Made by a program: the position numbers and the translations under genes. This document shows positions 38,268 through 46,955 of a stretch of 48,840 nucleotides of DNA, one piece after another (the stretch's first letter is position 1; each line of letters begins with the position of its first letter). The stretch is from positions 28,380 to 77,219 of the forward strand of contig NZ_AZEY01000028.1 of NCBI RefSeq assembly GCF_001434255.1, in the 5' to 3' direction. Source of the stretch: Lentilactobacillus diolivorans DSM 14421 (lineage in GTDB: Bacteria; Bacillota; Bacilli; Lactobacillales; Lactobacillaceae). Below the pieces are notes generated by a model. It was not told the DNA's origin. It worked only from the letters and a program-made list of their open reading frames with translations, and searched no databases.

Positions 38268-40580
38268 ATGAGAATCGAACAATCACCGGAATTTCAAATT
38301 CACTTGCAAAATTTGAGACATAAGGAACCATTATATTTGGAAACAATTTATAACGTCGGCAATGGTCATTTGGGAGTGCGGGATTCTAATCCATTGCAAG
38401 GAAACAATCTCGACTATATTGGGTCACCAGGGCTTTTCGTGAATGGCTTTTTTGATTATAATGATGTCTCGTATGGTGAAAAATATACGGAATATCCTGA
38501 GAATGATCAAGTCATTAACCGGCTCTGTGATCCAAGATATATTCGAATCAAGATAGCTGATGAAGATTCGGCAACTGATCATTTCCAGGTTGACAATATT
38601 GACAAGAATTTAGACATGCAAACCGGTCTACTTCATGAAATATTTAGTGTTACGACTCCTGAAAATCGTAACTTTAATTTAGTTATTGAAAGTTTTGCCA
38701 GCTTAAGCAAACAAAATGTTTATGGCATTAAATATTCAATTATTCCAACAAATTTTGATGAGGAAGTCGAAATCATTAAAGTTCATGACTATATTAATCA
38801 GCAGACTCACCAACAAAATGAAGATGTTCGGGTTAACCAAAGTGTGGGTCAGATGCAACTTGATTTTATTCATGATAATGGCCAACCAAGTTATTTGGTC
38901 ACTACTTTTCGAAGTCAGCAGGGACTGATTTTAACTTATCAAGCTGGTGAAAATAAGCTACCTGATCCACCGATTGAATATTTTATGGATGAAGACAGAC
39001 ATTATGGCTATCATAGTAAGTATTTTGCCAAACGGGGCAGTCAGAAGGAATTTTCCTTCTTATTTGCAATAGGGGATATTCACCCGCTGGTTAACGCCCA
39101 GATGTATTCAGATCAATACGTGTCGGCACTTGACAACTATATCCGTGATACGACTTTTCGGTCGGAATTAATGGCTTCAGCTCAGGTCTGGCAGACATTT
39201 TGGTTGCATAGTGACGTGGTAATAGATGGGGATCCTGCCATTCAACAGTCATTGAGATTTAACCTGTTTGAACTGAATCAATCAGCTGGGCGTGATGAGT
39301 ACACCAGCATTCCTGCCAAGGGCTTGACCGGCAACGGCTATGGTGGTCATTTCTTTTGGGATACCGAGATTTTCATGATGCCATTTTTCTCTTATACGCA
39401 GCCGAAACTTGCTAAGAAGTTGTTAATGTTTCGATATCATACCCTGCAAATTGCTAAGGAACAGGCCAGTGAATTCGGCTTAAAAAAGGGTGCAATGTAT
39501 GCTTGGCGAACAATTAACGGTTATGAGTCCAGCTCATACTGGCTTGCAGGTATGGCGCAATTTCATATTAATGCCGACATTGCCTTTTCAGTCGAACAAT
39601 ATTATACGATTACGGGTGATGAAGAATTCCTCAAAAAGTATGGGTACGAAATTATTTTGGAGACGGCCCGTTTTTGGATGCAATATGGTAATTTTGCGGA
39701 AATTAATGGGAAGCAGCATTTTGTCATTAATAAGGTGACAGGGCCGGACGAATATAGTGCCTTGGTTGATAATAATTACTATACAAACGTGATGGCACAA
39801 TTTAATCTGCGCTTGGCTGTCAAATATGCGACCCAATTCAGCAATGATGATATCTTGAGCCAGTTGAATGTTTCGGGGAAAGAAATCGATCAAATGAAGG
39901 AAGCCGCTGATCTGATGTACCTGCCATTTGATAAGGAAAAGAATATTAAAATTCAGTACCAGGATTTTGAACAGTTACCGCGAATGGATATTAGTAAGGT
40001 TGATCAAAGTAAATTCCCACTGTTACTGCATTACCATCCATTAATGCTATATCGCTATCAAGTCAATAAGCAGGCTGACACAATTATGGCTGATATTCTG
40101 TTCCCACTTGGGAATCCTATTGAGGAATTGAAAGCTGATTATGAATTTTATGAACCGATTACAACTCATGATTCAAGCCTCTCGAAGGCGATGTATGCCA
40201 TCGCGGCATCGAGAGTGGGCAAGCACCGGCAATCTTATGATTTCTTTTCACAGGCTGTTAAAACGGATTTGATGAATTCGCATCATAACACTCAAAATGG
40301 AATCCACGCGGGCAGCTTGGGAGCGGCCTGGATGGGTGTTGTGTATGGCTTTGCGGGCATTGTCAATAATGCCAAGCACTTTAGTTTGGAACCGAAGTTA
40401 CCATCGGCATGGAACAGCATTAAGTTTAAGTTGCGCCTGCATGGTAATGAATGCTTATTTACAATTTATCAGGATGAGGTCCAGATTGAACTGATGAGTG
40501 GCAAGGGCATTGAGGTCTATGTGTATAACAAGAGGGTAAAGGTGGAGCCGGAGAATTCGAAGATGGTGTGTGAATATTAG
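38268..40580 (+). CDS. Glycoside hydrolase family 65 disaccharide phosphorylase, specificity unknown
   Basis: A 770-residue cytoplasmic inverting phosphorylase that splits an alpha-glucoside with phosphate to give beta-glucose 1-phosphate. The N-terminal beta-sandwich (about 1-260, ETIYNVGNGHLGVRDS) is followed by the (alpha/alpha)6 catalytic barrel with GHFFWDTEIFMMPFF near 360 and the general acid Glu in VTGPDEYSALVDNNYYTN near 490, then HDSSLSKAMYAIAASR with the phosphate site and the C-terminal sandwich. The sequence differs from the classical lactobacillar maltose phosphorylase. Kojibiose, nigerose, trehalose or glucosylglycerol are possible substrates. No beta-phosphoglucomutase or sugar transporter is next to it. 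GGGGGTACTTTT before ATG 38268 sets the start. Its TAG stop opens a palindromic element. Confidence 0.83.
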   Translation: MRIEQSPEFQIHLQNLRHKEPLYLETIYNVGNGHLGVRDSNPLQGNNLDYIGSPGLFVNGFFDYNDVSYGEKYTEYPENDQVINRLCDPRYIRIKIADEDSATDHFQVDNIDKNLDMQTGLLHEIFSVTTPENRNFNLVIESFASLSKQNVYGIKYSIIPTNFDEEVEIIKVHDYINQQTHQQNEDVRVNQSVGQMQLDFIHDNGQPSYLVTTFRSQQGLILTYQAGENKLPDPPIEYFMDEDRHYGYHSKYFAKRGSQKEFSFLFAIGDIHPLVNAQMYSDQYVSALDNYIRDTTFRSELMASAQVWQTFWLHSDVVIDGDPAIQQSLRFNLFELNQSAGRDEYTSIPAKGLTGNGYGGHFFWDTEIFMMPFFSYTQPKLAKKLLMFRYHTLQIAKEQASEFGLKKGAMYAWRTINGYESSSYWLAGMAQFHINADIAFSVEQYYTITGDEEFLKKYGYEIILETARFWMQYGNFAEINGKQHFVINKVTGPDEYSALVDNNYYTNVMAQFNLRLAVKYATQFSNDDILSQLNVSGKEIDQMKEAADLMYLPFDKEKNIKIQYQDFEQLPRMDISKVDQSKFPLLLHYHPLMLYRYQVNKQADTIMADILFPLGNPIEELKADYEFYEPITTHDSSLSKAMYAIAASRVGKHRQSYDFFSQAVKTDLMNSHHNTQNGIHAGSLGAAWMGVVYGFAGIVNNAKHFSLEPKLPSAWNSIKFKLRLHGNECLFTIYQDEVQIELMSGKGIEVYVYNKRVKVEPENSKMVCEY

Positions 40581-40955
40581 AGTGCAAAAAGGGACGGTTA
40601 GCCCCCAGAATATAAGGCACTTCAACCAATATCCCTGATTTTAAGGGATATTGGTTGAAGTGCCTTATATGGCCGGGGGCTGCCCCTCTTTTGCACGTTT
40701 CGGAACAGTAACCATTCCTGTTTTTGGAATGTTGGCTTTTATTAGTTATATGGCCGGGAGCTGCTTGTTGGTGCACGTTTTGACATGGCAGCCATCCCTG
40801 ATTTTAAGGGATATTGGTTGAAGTGCCTTATATGGCCGGGAGCTGCTTGTTGGTGCACGTTTTGACATGGCAGCCGTCCCTGGTCTTGAGGGGTATTGGT
40901 TGAAGTGCCATAAATGGCCGGGAGCTGTCCCTCTTTTGCACGTTTCGACATACAA
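40578..40955 (+). repeat. Gene-end palindromic element with a three-unit array
   Basis: The first copy begins at the phosphorylase stop TAG (40578): GTGCAAAAAGGGAC against CCCCTCTTTTGCAC, AGCCCCC against GGGGGCT, inner GCACTTCAACCAATATCCC on TGATTTTA. Three right-arm units follow, two of the GCTTGTTGGTGCAC type and a last one of the GTCCCTCTTTTGCAC type. The last arm fits the left arm's GGGAC better than the first arm does. Units are about 84 bases long. Tails degrade along the array (CGGAACAGTAACC, TGACATGGCAGCC, CGACATACAATC). Confidence 0.87.
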
Positions 40956-41272
40956 TCACTTCTGATTTTTAAATTCGGCCCTTAAGTGACATGGTCAAGA
41001 ACCCTTTGGTGGGCACCCTTTAACTTAAAGCCAGAGTAACGGACAATTATTGAACAATATTTTAGATGCTTTTGGCGCAAAAAGATTAAGCTTTCAGGCG
41101 CAATTTTGGAAAAAAGCGACACTTTCGTTTATTATTTGTTATGATAGTGTTATGCAATTATTGAGTAAGTCATGGATATTTAAACAAAGGTGAAGCTCAA
41201 CTCGAGTGGTCATCAGCCATGAACAGCTCTTTCTTGACAACGAACTCCTAGCGAAGGGGATGCAATCTTCAA

Positions 41273-41758
41273 ATGAAAAAAGAAGCGCGCCAATCTAAAA
41301 TTGAACAGATTATTAATCAGTATACAATTACGACTCAAGATGAGTTAATGTCAAAGCTCAAGGTAGCTGGAATTAACGTCACGCAGGCGACTTTGTCTCG
41401 CGATATTCGTGAGATGCAGATCGTCAAGCAACCTGATAGTTCTGGTAATTCGAGATATATGATTTTTAAATCTGGTAATCAAAATGAGCTGGAACGGCTT
41501 TATCGAATGATTAATGGCACCGTGACCGATATTCGCCAAATTCAATTTGTTAACGTCATTCATACTCAGTCGAGTTATGCAAATCCTCTAGCCGCTGTGA
41601 TTGACGACCTAAATATGGACGATGTAGCGGGTACGTTAGCTGGTTATGATACGATAGTAATTTTCAGCCCGTCAGTCGATGCGGCTAGAGACTTGAATGA
41701 TTTGTTTACCAAACATGCAAATCCAGATATTCTTGTATCTTCAATTAAGGACAATTAA
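41273..41758 (+). CDS. argR: ArgR/AhrC family arginine regulator
   Basis: A 161-residue hexameric regulator. The N-terminal winged helix (residues 1-70) has TTQDELMSKLKVAGINVTQA and TLSRDIREMQIVK, and the C-terminal oligomerisation domain (about 80-155) ends in AGTLAGYDTIVIFSPS. In E. coli ArgR the equivalent GDDT gives two Asp that bind arginine; here the first is Tyr, as in some ADI-linked paralogues with altered arginine response. GAAGGGGAT precedes ATG 41273, and an extended -10 (TGTTATGAT at 41137-41145) lies upstream. Its place directly before arcA suggests it controls the ADI genes. The interval 40956-41130 before it shows no gene. Confidence 0.85.
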   Translation: MKKEARQSKIEQIINQYTITTQDELMSKLKVAGINVTQATLSRDIREMQIVKQPDSSGNSRYMIFKSGNQNELERLYRMINGTVTDIRQIQFVNVIHTQSSYANPLAAVIDDLNMDDVAGTLAGYDTIVIFSPSVDAARDLNDLFTKHANPDILVSSIKDN

Positions 41759-41801
41759 TTTTTAAGCTTACGTTGCGTTGGGTTACCATCATCAAATAAA
41801 A

Positions 41802-41848
41802 TAATGCCCAGTACCTGAGTGTCAATCATTCAGGTGCCGGGCATTTTT
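41802..41848 (+). terminator. Intrinsic terminator after argR
   Basis: AATGCCC..ACCTGA pairs with TCAGGT..GGGCATT with a small internal loop, followed by TTTTTAT. This separates argR from the arc genes, so they are distinct transcripts. Confidence 0.82.
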
Positions 41849-42023
41849 ATATCATTTAGGAATTGAAATAAAGAATTGTGATTAATTCGTGAATAGTTCA
41901 TGAACATTCAGGGCGCTACTATCAAAAAATTAGAACAAATTATGAACTATATGAACAAAATACGATAATATCAACTCAAAGGCGTTCTAATTAAATTCTT
42001 ATCTTTTAATTAACCGCAATCTA

Positions 42024-42041
42024 AATGTATAAAGATTCAAA
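42024..42041 (+). promoter_or_regulatory. Candidate ARG box
   Basis: AATGTATAAAGATTCAAA agrees with the ArgR consensus TNTGNATWWWWATNCANT at all core positions apart from one W (G) and both outer T. It lies about 140 bases before the arcA promoter. Further dyads in the same 370-base region (TGAATAGTTCA near 41889, GCATTTTTAATGC near 42128) could be extra half sites. No cre or FNR-type site was found. Confidence 0.4.
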
Positions 42042-42162
42042 AATAGTGTTTAAAATGCAACTTACGTGGTGTAAGATTGATAATATACAATTGCAGTCAC
42101 CATTATGCTAATAATGTTAGAAAATCCGCATTTTTAATGCTAAAAATCACACGATAATCTTT

Positions 42163-42190
42163 TTGAAAAGGGCTAAGATATAGTTATATT
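42163..42190 (+). promoter_or_regulatory. Promoter of the arc genes
   Basis: TTGAAA (42163-42168) and TATATT (42185-42190) are 16 bases apart, 26 bases before the arcA start, with AGGAGG at 42203-42208. Confidence 0.5.
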
Positions 42191-42216
42191 CAAGTAAGGG
42201 ATAGGAGGTAACATCA

Positions 42217-43452
42217 ATGACAAGTCCAATTCATAACTATTCAGAAATCGGCAAATTAAAGACGGTCCTACTTAAACGTCCAGGCAGGGAAGTTGAAAAC
42301 TTTACGCCGGAAATGATGCCGAGGCTGCTTTTTGATGACATTCCATATTTGCCAATGGCGCAAAAGGAACATGATTACTTTGCTGAGACACTTCGAGATA
42401 ATGGTGTCGAAACACTTTATCTTGAAAAATTATCTGCGGAAGCACTAGATGCGGGTGGTTCGGAATTACGCGATCAATTTTTGGAGCAAATGTTAGCCGA
42501 GTCAGGTTATCCTTATGGGGCAACTCATGATGCGTTGAAGGAATATCTTGATAGTATGAGCAATCAGGACATGATAATTAAAATCATGGCGGGTGTTCGT
42601 AAAAATGAGATTGATTTTCATCCTAGCGACTTAGTCAGTGCAGCCGAAACGGAAGATTATCCGTTTTATCTGGATCCGATGCCTAATCTTTACTTTACTC
42701 GCGACCCGTCTGCTTGTATCGGTGAAGGAATCAGCATTAATCACATGACATTTCCAGCCCGGCAGCGTGAGTCATTATTTAATGAAATGATTATTAACTA
42801 TCACCCAAGATTTGCGAATAAGGGAATTCATGTTTGGCGTGATCGTAATCATAACACCCGAATTGAGGGTGGTGACGAGCTGGTTCTAAATGATCACGTC
42901 ATGGCAATTGGTGTTTCTGAGCGAACATCTGCTCATGCGATTCAAGATATTGCCCGTAGCCTATTTAAAAATAGTCAGTATGATACCGTTCTGGCAGTTA
43001 GCATTCCCCACAACCATGCGATGATGCATTTGGACACTGTATTTACGATGGTTAACTATGATCAGTTCACGGTTCATCCGGGAATTCTCGGTGAAGGTGG
43101 CAAAATTGATACCTGGACGATCACAGCCGGGAAAGGCGAAAGTGGTCTGCAACTTCAACATCGAACTGATTTAAAGGCAGTTTTAAAAGATGTTCTGAAT
43201 TTAGATGATATCGATTTAATCCCTACTGGTGGCGGTGATCCAATTATCGCTGACCGTGAGCAGTGGAACGATGGCTCAAACACGCTGACAATTGCCCCTG
43301 GGGTTGTGGTAACTTATAACCGAAATTACGTCTCAAATGAATTACTGAGAAAACACGGGTTAAAAGTGCTGGAAGTGATTTCGAGTGAATTATCTCGGGG
43401 ACGTGGCGGCCCACGTTGCATGAGTTGTCCAATTGTTCGTGAAGATTTATAA
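42217..43452 (+). CDS. arcA: Arginine deiminase
   Basis: Hydrolyses L-arginine to citrulline and ammonia, the first step of the ADI route, in the cytoplasm. The 411 residues are of normal length. Guanidino-transferase motifs are [10 protein letters not shown] near residue 161, EGGDEL near 217 (catalytic Asp/Glu), [14 protein letters not shown] near 266 (catalytic His) and the C-terminal catalytic cysteine of [13 protein letters not shown] (Cys401). AGGAGG eight bases before ATG 42217. arcB follows after 48 bases. The pathway raises pH and supplies ATP during acid stress. No arginine/ornithine antiporter gene (arcD) is seen in this window. Confidence 0.96.
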   Translation: MTSPIHNYSEIGKLKTVLLKRPGREVENFTPEMMPRLLFDDIPYLPMAQKEHDYFAETLRDNGVETLYLEKLSAEALDAGGSELRDQFLEQMLAESGYPYGATHDALKEYLDSMSNQDMIIKIMAGVRKNEIDFHPSDLVSAAETEDYPFYLDPMPNLYFTRDPSACIGEGISINHMTFPARQRESLFNEMIINYHPRFANKGIHVWRDRNHNTRIEGGDELVLNDHVMAIGVSERTSAHAIQDIARSLFKNSQYDTVLAVSIPHNHAMMHLDTVFTMVNYDQFTVHPGILGEGGKIDTWTITAGKGESGLQLQHRTDLKAVLKDVLNLDDIDLIPTGGGDPIIADREQWNDGSNTLTIAPGVVVTYNRNYVSNELLRKHGLKVLEVISSELSRGRGGPRCMSCPIVREDL

Positions 43453-43500
43453 AAGCGCTAATAATTAATACTAAAATATCCAAATATGAGGAGAACGATT

Positions 43501-44532
43501 ATGACAAACGATTTTAAGCAAAATGTCTTTCAAGGACGTAGCGTACTGGCTGAAAAAGATTTTACGGCTGCTGAATTAGAATATTTAGTTGATTTTGGCT
43601 TACACTTAAAAGCTTTGAAAAAAGCTGGAATTCCACATCATTATCTAGAGGGAAAAAATATTGCGTTACTGTTTGAAAAGTCGTCTACCAGAACGCGATC
43701 CGCGTTTACAACTGCTGCAATTGATCTGGGTGCCCATCCTGAGTATTTAGGTCAAAATGACATTCAGTTAGGTAAAAAAGAAAGTACTTCCGATACAGCT
43801 AAGGTGTTGGGGAGTATGTTTGACGGAATTGAATTTAGAGGATTTAAGCAGAGCGATGCTGAAATCTTGGCCCGTGATAGCGGCGTTCCAGTTTGGAATG
43901 GCCTAACTGACGAATGGCATCCAACTCAAATGCTGGCTGACTTTATGACAATTAAGGAAAATTTCGGTAAGATTAAAGGCTTAACTCTGACATTTATGGG
44001 CGATGGGCGGAATAACGTGGCTCATTCATTATTAGTAACGGGTGCGATCTTAGGGGTTAACGTTCATATTGTGTCACCAAAGGTTTTGTTCCCTAGTGAC
44101 GAGATTCAAAATCTTGCTAAAAAATTTGCGGCTAAATCTGGTGCTGAATTATTGATTACCGATGACCTGGATGAAGGTATGAAGGGATCTAACATTGTTT
44201 ATACTGATGTTTGGGTTTCGATGGGTGAAAATAATTGGAAGCAACGAATTGATGAATTATTACCATACCAAGTTAATATGGCTGCTTTGAAGAAGACTGG
44301 GACACCGGAGGATCAATTAATTTTCATGCATTGCTTACCTGCATTTCATAATACAGATACGCAATATGGAAAAGAAATTAAGGAAAAATATGGTTTGAGT
44401 GAGATGGAAGTCACTGATGAGGTCTTTACGAGTAAATATGGGCGCCAATTTGAGGAAGCTGAAAACCGAATGCACTCAATTAAGGCAATGATGGCAGCAA
44501 CCTTGGGAAATTTGTTTATCCCGCGAGTGTAA
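43501..44532 (+). CDS. arcB: Ornithine carbamoyltransferase, catabolic
   Basis: Phosphorolyses citrulline to ornithine and carbamoyl phosphate, the second ADI step. The 343 residues show the carbamoyl phosphate motif [11 protein letters not shown] near residue 57, [11 protein letters not shown] near 140, and the ornithine-binding cysteine loop MHCLPAFHN near 277. TGAGGAGAACGATT before ATG 43501 sets the start; an in-frame ATG 15 bases earlier overlaps the ribosome binding site. It lies 48 bases after arcA and is probably co-transcribed. Immediately after the TAA stop a palindromic element (44536) separates it from arcC. Confidence 0.95.
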   Translation: MTNDFKQNVFQGRSVLAEKDFTAAELEYLVDFGLHLKALKKAGIPHHYLEGKNIALLFEKSSTRTRSAFTTAAIDLGAHPEYLGQNDIQLGKKESTSDTAKVLGSMFDGIEFRGFKQSDAEILARDSGVPVWNGLTDEWHPTQMLADFMTIKENFGKIKGLTLTFMGDGRNNVAHSLLVTGAILGVNVHIVSPKVLFPSDEIQNLAKKFAAKSGAELLITDDLDEGMKGSNIVYTDVWVSMGENNWKQRIDELLPYQVNMAALKKTGTPEDQLIFMHCLPAFHNTDTQYGKEIKEKYGLSEMEVTDEVFTSKYGRQFEEAENRMHSIKAMMAATLGNLFIPRV

Positions 44533-44535
44533 AAA

Positions 44536-44665
44536 AGAGTGGGCCAACAAGCGGTTAGCTCCCAGAATATAAGGCACCTCACCGAATATTCTGGTTTTGA
44601 ATATTTGGTGAGGTGCCTTATATGGCCGGGAGCTGCTTGTTGGCCCACGGTTTTAGTCAAGTAAC
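44536..44665 (+). repeat. Gene-end palindromic element between arcB and arcC
   Basis: A single full copy. GTGGGCCAACAAGC pairs with GCTTGTTGGCCCAC, AGCTCCC with GGGAGCT, inner GGCACCTCACC with its complement around ATATTCTGGTTTTGAATATT. It begins four bases past the arcB stop. The tail is shortened and diverged (CACGGTTTTAGTCAAGTAAC). It lies within an operon that usually is arcABC, so a role in operon processing or mRNA dosage is possible. Confidence 0.85.
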
Positions 44666-44715
44666 TTATAAAAAATGAACTAGAATAAATAAAAGACTGT
44701 TAATTGATTAAATTT

Positions 44716-44758
44716 AAAGGGTCGGCGGCAAACACCATCTGTCTGCCCCCGGCCCTTT
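44716..44758 (+). promoter_or_regulatory. Hairpin upstream of arcC
   Basis: AAAGGG.CGG.GGCA pairs with TGCC..CGG.CCCTTT, a GC-rich imperfect stem ending 30 bases before the arcC ATG. There is no T-run. It may be a weak terminator, an attenuator or a processing barrier between arcB and arcC. Confidence 0.45.
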
Positions 44759-44788
44759 GGATTCAGAAAAGAGAGTGAGGAAATCACG

Positions 44789-45748
44789 ATGGGAAGAAAA
44801 ATAGTTGTCGCGTTAGGAGGTAACGCGATCCTTTCAAAAGATGCTTCTGCTGCTGCACAACAACGGGCGCTACTTGAGACGGCCAGACAGTTAGTTAAGT
44901 TTATTGAAAATGGCGATCAGCTCATTATTTCCCATGGTAACGGCCCTCAAGTGGGAAATCTGTTGTTACAGCAGGCGGCTGGTAGTACCCAAGATAATCC
45001 GGAGATGCCACTTGATTCTTGTGTTGCAATGACTCAGGGAACAATTGGTTATTGGATGCAGAATGCGATGAATCAAGTGATTCGGGAACGGGGATTAGAC
45101 CAGGCCGTTGCGACGGTGGTGACTCAAGTGGAGGTTAGTTCCGATGATCCGGCGTTTGGTCAACCTACCAAGCCGATTGGCCCATTCATGAACAAAGCTG
45201 AAGCTGATTTAGCTCAAAAACAAAATCCTGAATTCAAATTTATAGAGGACGCTGGTCGTGGTTACCGGCGAGTTGTCCCGTCGCCCAAACCAATAGGCGT
45301 CATTGAAACGGCTGCAGTTAATACATTGGTTGATGCTGGGATTGTCCCAATCACTGTTGGTGGCGGGGGCATTCCAGTTGTTCGGGATGGCAATCGATTA
45401 GTCGGTAAGGAAGCGGTAATTGACAAGGACTTTGCCAGCGAAAAGTTGGCAGAGTTGATAGACGCAGATGCGCTGATCATTTTAACGGCTGTTGATAATA
45501 TTTACGTGAATTTTAATCAACCCAATCAGAAGAAACTGAAGCGGGTTTCGACCGTTGAATTAGGCCGATACATTGAGCAAAAACAATTTGCACCAGGGAG
45601 TATGCTGCCCAAAGTGGAAGCGGCAGTTGATTTTGTTAACACAACGGGAAAAGAAGCGGTCGTGACGGCTCTGGATAATATCGAAGGCTTTATCAAAGAA
45701 GGGGAAGGAACGGTGATTGTAAAACAGAGTGTGTCAACAAACGTTTAG
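44789..45748 (+). CDS. arcC: Carbamate kinase
   Basis: Transfers phosphate from carbamoyl phosphate to ADP, giving ATP, carbon dioxide and ammonia, the last step of the ADI route. The 319-residue amino acid kinase fold has VVALGGNAIL near residue 5, SHGNGPQVGNLLLQ near 50, the PLDSCVAMTQGTIGYW block near 73, and IVPITVGGGGIPVV near 190. GAGAGTGAGGAAATCACG precedes ATG 44789. Oddity: the normal C-terminus appears to end near EGEGTVIVK, and the last residues QSVSTNV plus the TAG stop are read from the left arm of a palindromic element (AGAGTGTGTCAACAAAC). The extension is short and probably harmless. Confidence 0.94.
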   Translation: MGRKIVVALGGNAILSKDASAAAQQRALLETARQLVKFIENGDQLIISHGNGPQVGNLLLQQAAGSTQDNPEMPLDSCVAMTQGTIGYWMQNAMNQVIRERGLDQAVATVVTQVEVSSDDPAFGQPTKPIGPFMNKAEADLAQKQNPEFKFIEDAGRGYRRVVPSPKPIGVIETAAVNTLVDAGIVPITVGGGGIPVVRDGNRLVGKEAVIDKDFASEKLAELIDADALIILTAVDNIYVNFNQPNQKKLKRVSTVELGRYIEQKQFAPGSMLPKVEAAVDFVNTTGKEAVVTALDNIEGFIKEGEGTVIVKQSVSTNV

Positions 45749-46018
45749 CTCCCAGAATATAAAGCATTTCAGCTAATACCCCTGGTTTAGGGATATTAGC
45801 TGAAATGCTTTATATGGCCGGGAGTTGCTTGTTGGCACACGTTTCGGCAAGGTAGCCATTCCAGTTTTTGGAATCCGGGCTTTAGTAGTTTGTATGGTCG
45901 GGATCTGGTTATTGGCACATGTTTTGGCATGGTAGCCATTTGAGATTTCTGGAGGTATTGATATGGCTTGCTCTTATATGGTGGAGATCTGCTAATTGTC
46001 CCCATTTTAACATGGTAG
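45726..46018 (+). repeat. Palindromic element that overlaps the arcC 3' end, with tandem remnants
   Basis: The left arm AGAGTGTGTCAACAAAC starts inside the arcC coding sequence, and TAG in its GTTTAGCTCCC is the arcC stop (45746-45748). The right arm is GGGAGTTGCTTGTTGGCACA. Inner stem AGCATTTCAGCTAATA..CCC on TGGTTTA. Two further units are progressively decayed: 45855-45932 with GTATGGTCGGGATCTGGTTA, and 45933-46018 with TATATGGTGGAGATCTGCTA and CATTTTAACATGGTAG. From 46019 to 46250 nothing else is seen apart from the ribosome binding site of the next gene. Confidence 0.85.
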
Positions 46019-46250
46019 TTATTTAAAAATCACGAACCAAATGTCTTAAAAATTCGACTCTTATTTAGCCGTCATTCATAGAACGATTAGGCGCGCAACG
46101 TGTCTAAAATCTCTAACTGCGGTACACTTTTATTGAAGCATTTTTAAGGGACATCTGAAAAGATTTAAGCAAAGCTGTTTTTGAGCTTAATGTCAGTGAT
46201 TAGTCAGGTAGTTTCTTCTATATTTGAAGCGTAGGGGGGATGATCGGTGA

Positions 46251-46955
46251 ATGATTTTAAAAGATAAAAGTGATTACCAAATGTATCGTGATAAAATTCG
46301 TAGCCATCCCGAGTTTAAATCATTAGACGATGAGGGCATCCACAAATTAATTGATGCGATGACCATTAAAAAGTATCATCGCGGACAAATTTTATTTGAT
46401 CAAGGCGATCCACGAGACAACTATTACTTTATTATTAGTGGGGTTGTGAAAACATTTCATTGGGATGAAAATGGTGAGGAGCAGTTATATTTGTACATTC
46501 GGCCAAACAAGGCGTTCCCTTATATTGGCCTTTTTGAAGATGACGATTATGCGTACACTGTTGAAACGATGACCGAAGTCAAGTTGGCAGTCATTCCAAT
46601 GGAATTTTATGAAGGTCTATTACAGGAAAATCCGGAAATGATGGTGAGTGCTATCAAAGAAATGAGTCGAATGATTGATATGACGGAGACTCAGCTTCAG
46701 CGAATGGTAACGACCAGTGCCAAATGCCGCGTCTGGAATGCAATCTGGTTTTTAGGTCAGCAAATTGGTGATCGCCAAGAAGATGGCAGTATTTTAATTT
46801 CGTATCCGATTACGCTAATTGAATTATCAAAGATTAGTGGAACTACTCGAGAAACGACTAGTCAGATGGTGCAACAGCTTATTAATGAAAGCAAAATTTG
46901 GTATCAAAGAAAATATTTTCGAATATTGGAGGTTCGCGATGGGAAAGCGTTGTGA
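46251..46955 (+). CDS. Crp/Fnr family transcriptional regulator (ADI-linked)
   Basis: A 234-residue regulator. The cyclic-nucleotide-binding-like sensor domain (about 25-140) has YHRGQILFDQGDPRDNYYFI near 38 and IRPNKAFPYIG near 83. A long dimer helix follows, then a winged helix with LIELSKISGTTRETTSQMVQ near 185. It has no N-terminal cysteine cluster for an iron-sulphur centre, so oxygen sensing of the FNR type is unlikely. ADI clusters of Gram-positive bacteria often include such a regulator (ArcR/Flp type). AGGGGGG before ATG 46251 with an 11-base gap. Its 3' end overlaps the next gene (tag) by 17 bases. Confidence 0.86.
   Translation: MILKDKSDYQMYRDKIRSHPEFKSLDDEGIHKLIDAMTIKKYHRGQILFDQGDPRDNYYFIISGVVKTFHWDENGEEQLYLYIRPNKAFPYIGLFEDDDYAYTVETMTEVKLAVIPMEFYEGLLQENPEMMVSAIKEMSRMIDMTETQLQRMVTTSAKCRVWNAIWFLGQQIGDRQEDGSILISYPITLIELSKISGTTRETTSQMVQQLINESKIWYQRKYFRILEVRDGKAL

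Noticed and set aside
3203-46018. Reading the palindromic elements as ordinary Rho-independent terminators
   Set aside because: The stems are long but no T-run follows the 3' arm; instead a conserved CACGTTT..GGTAGCC tail follows, and separate classical terminators occur elsewhere in the window. Termination remains possible but is not shown by sequence.
46240-46254. Four-codon leader ORF (ATG ATC GGT GAA TGA) overlapping the Crp/Fnr start
   Set aside because: The G-rich ribosome binding site directly abuts this ATG with no spacing, so it cannot serve it. The ORF is most likely chance.
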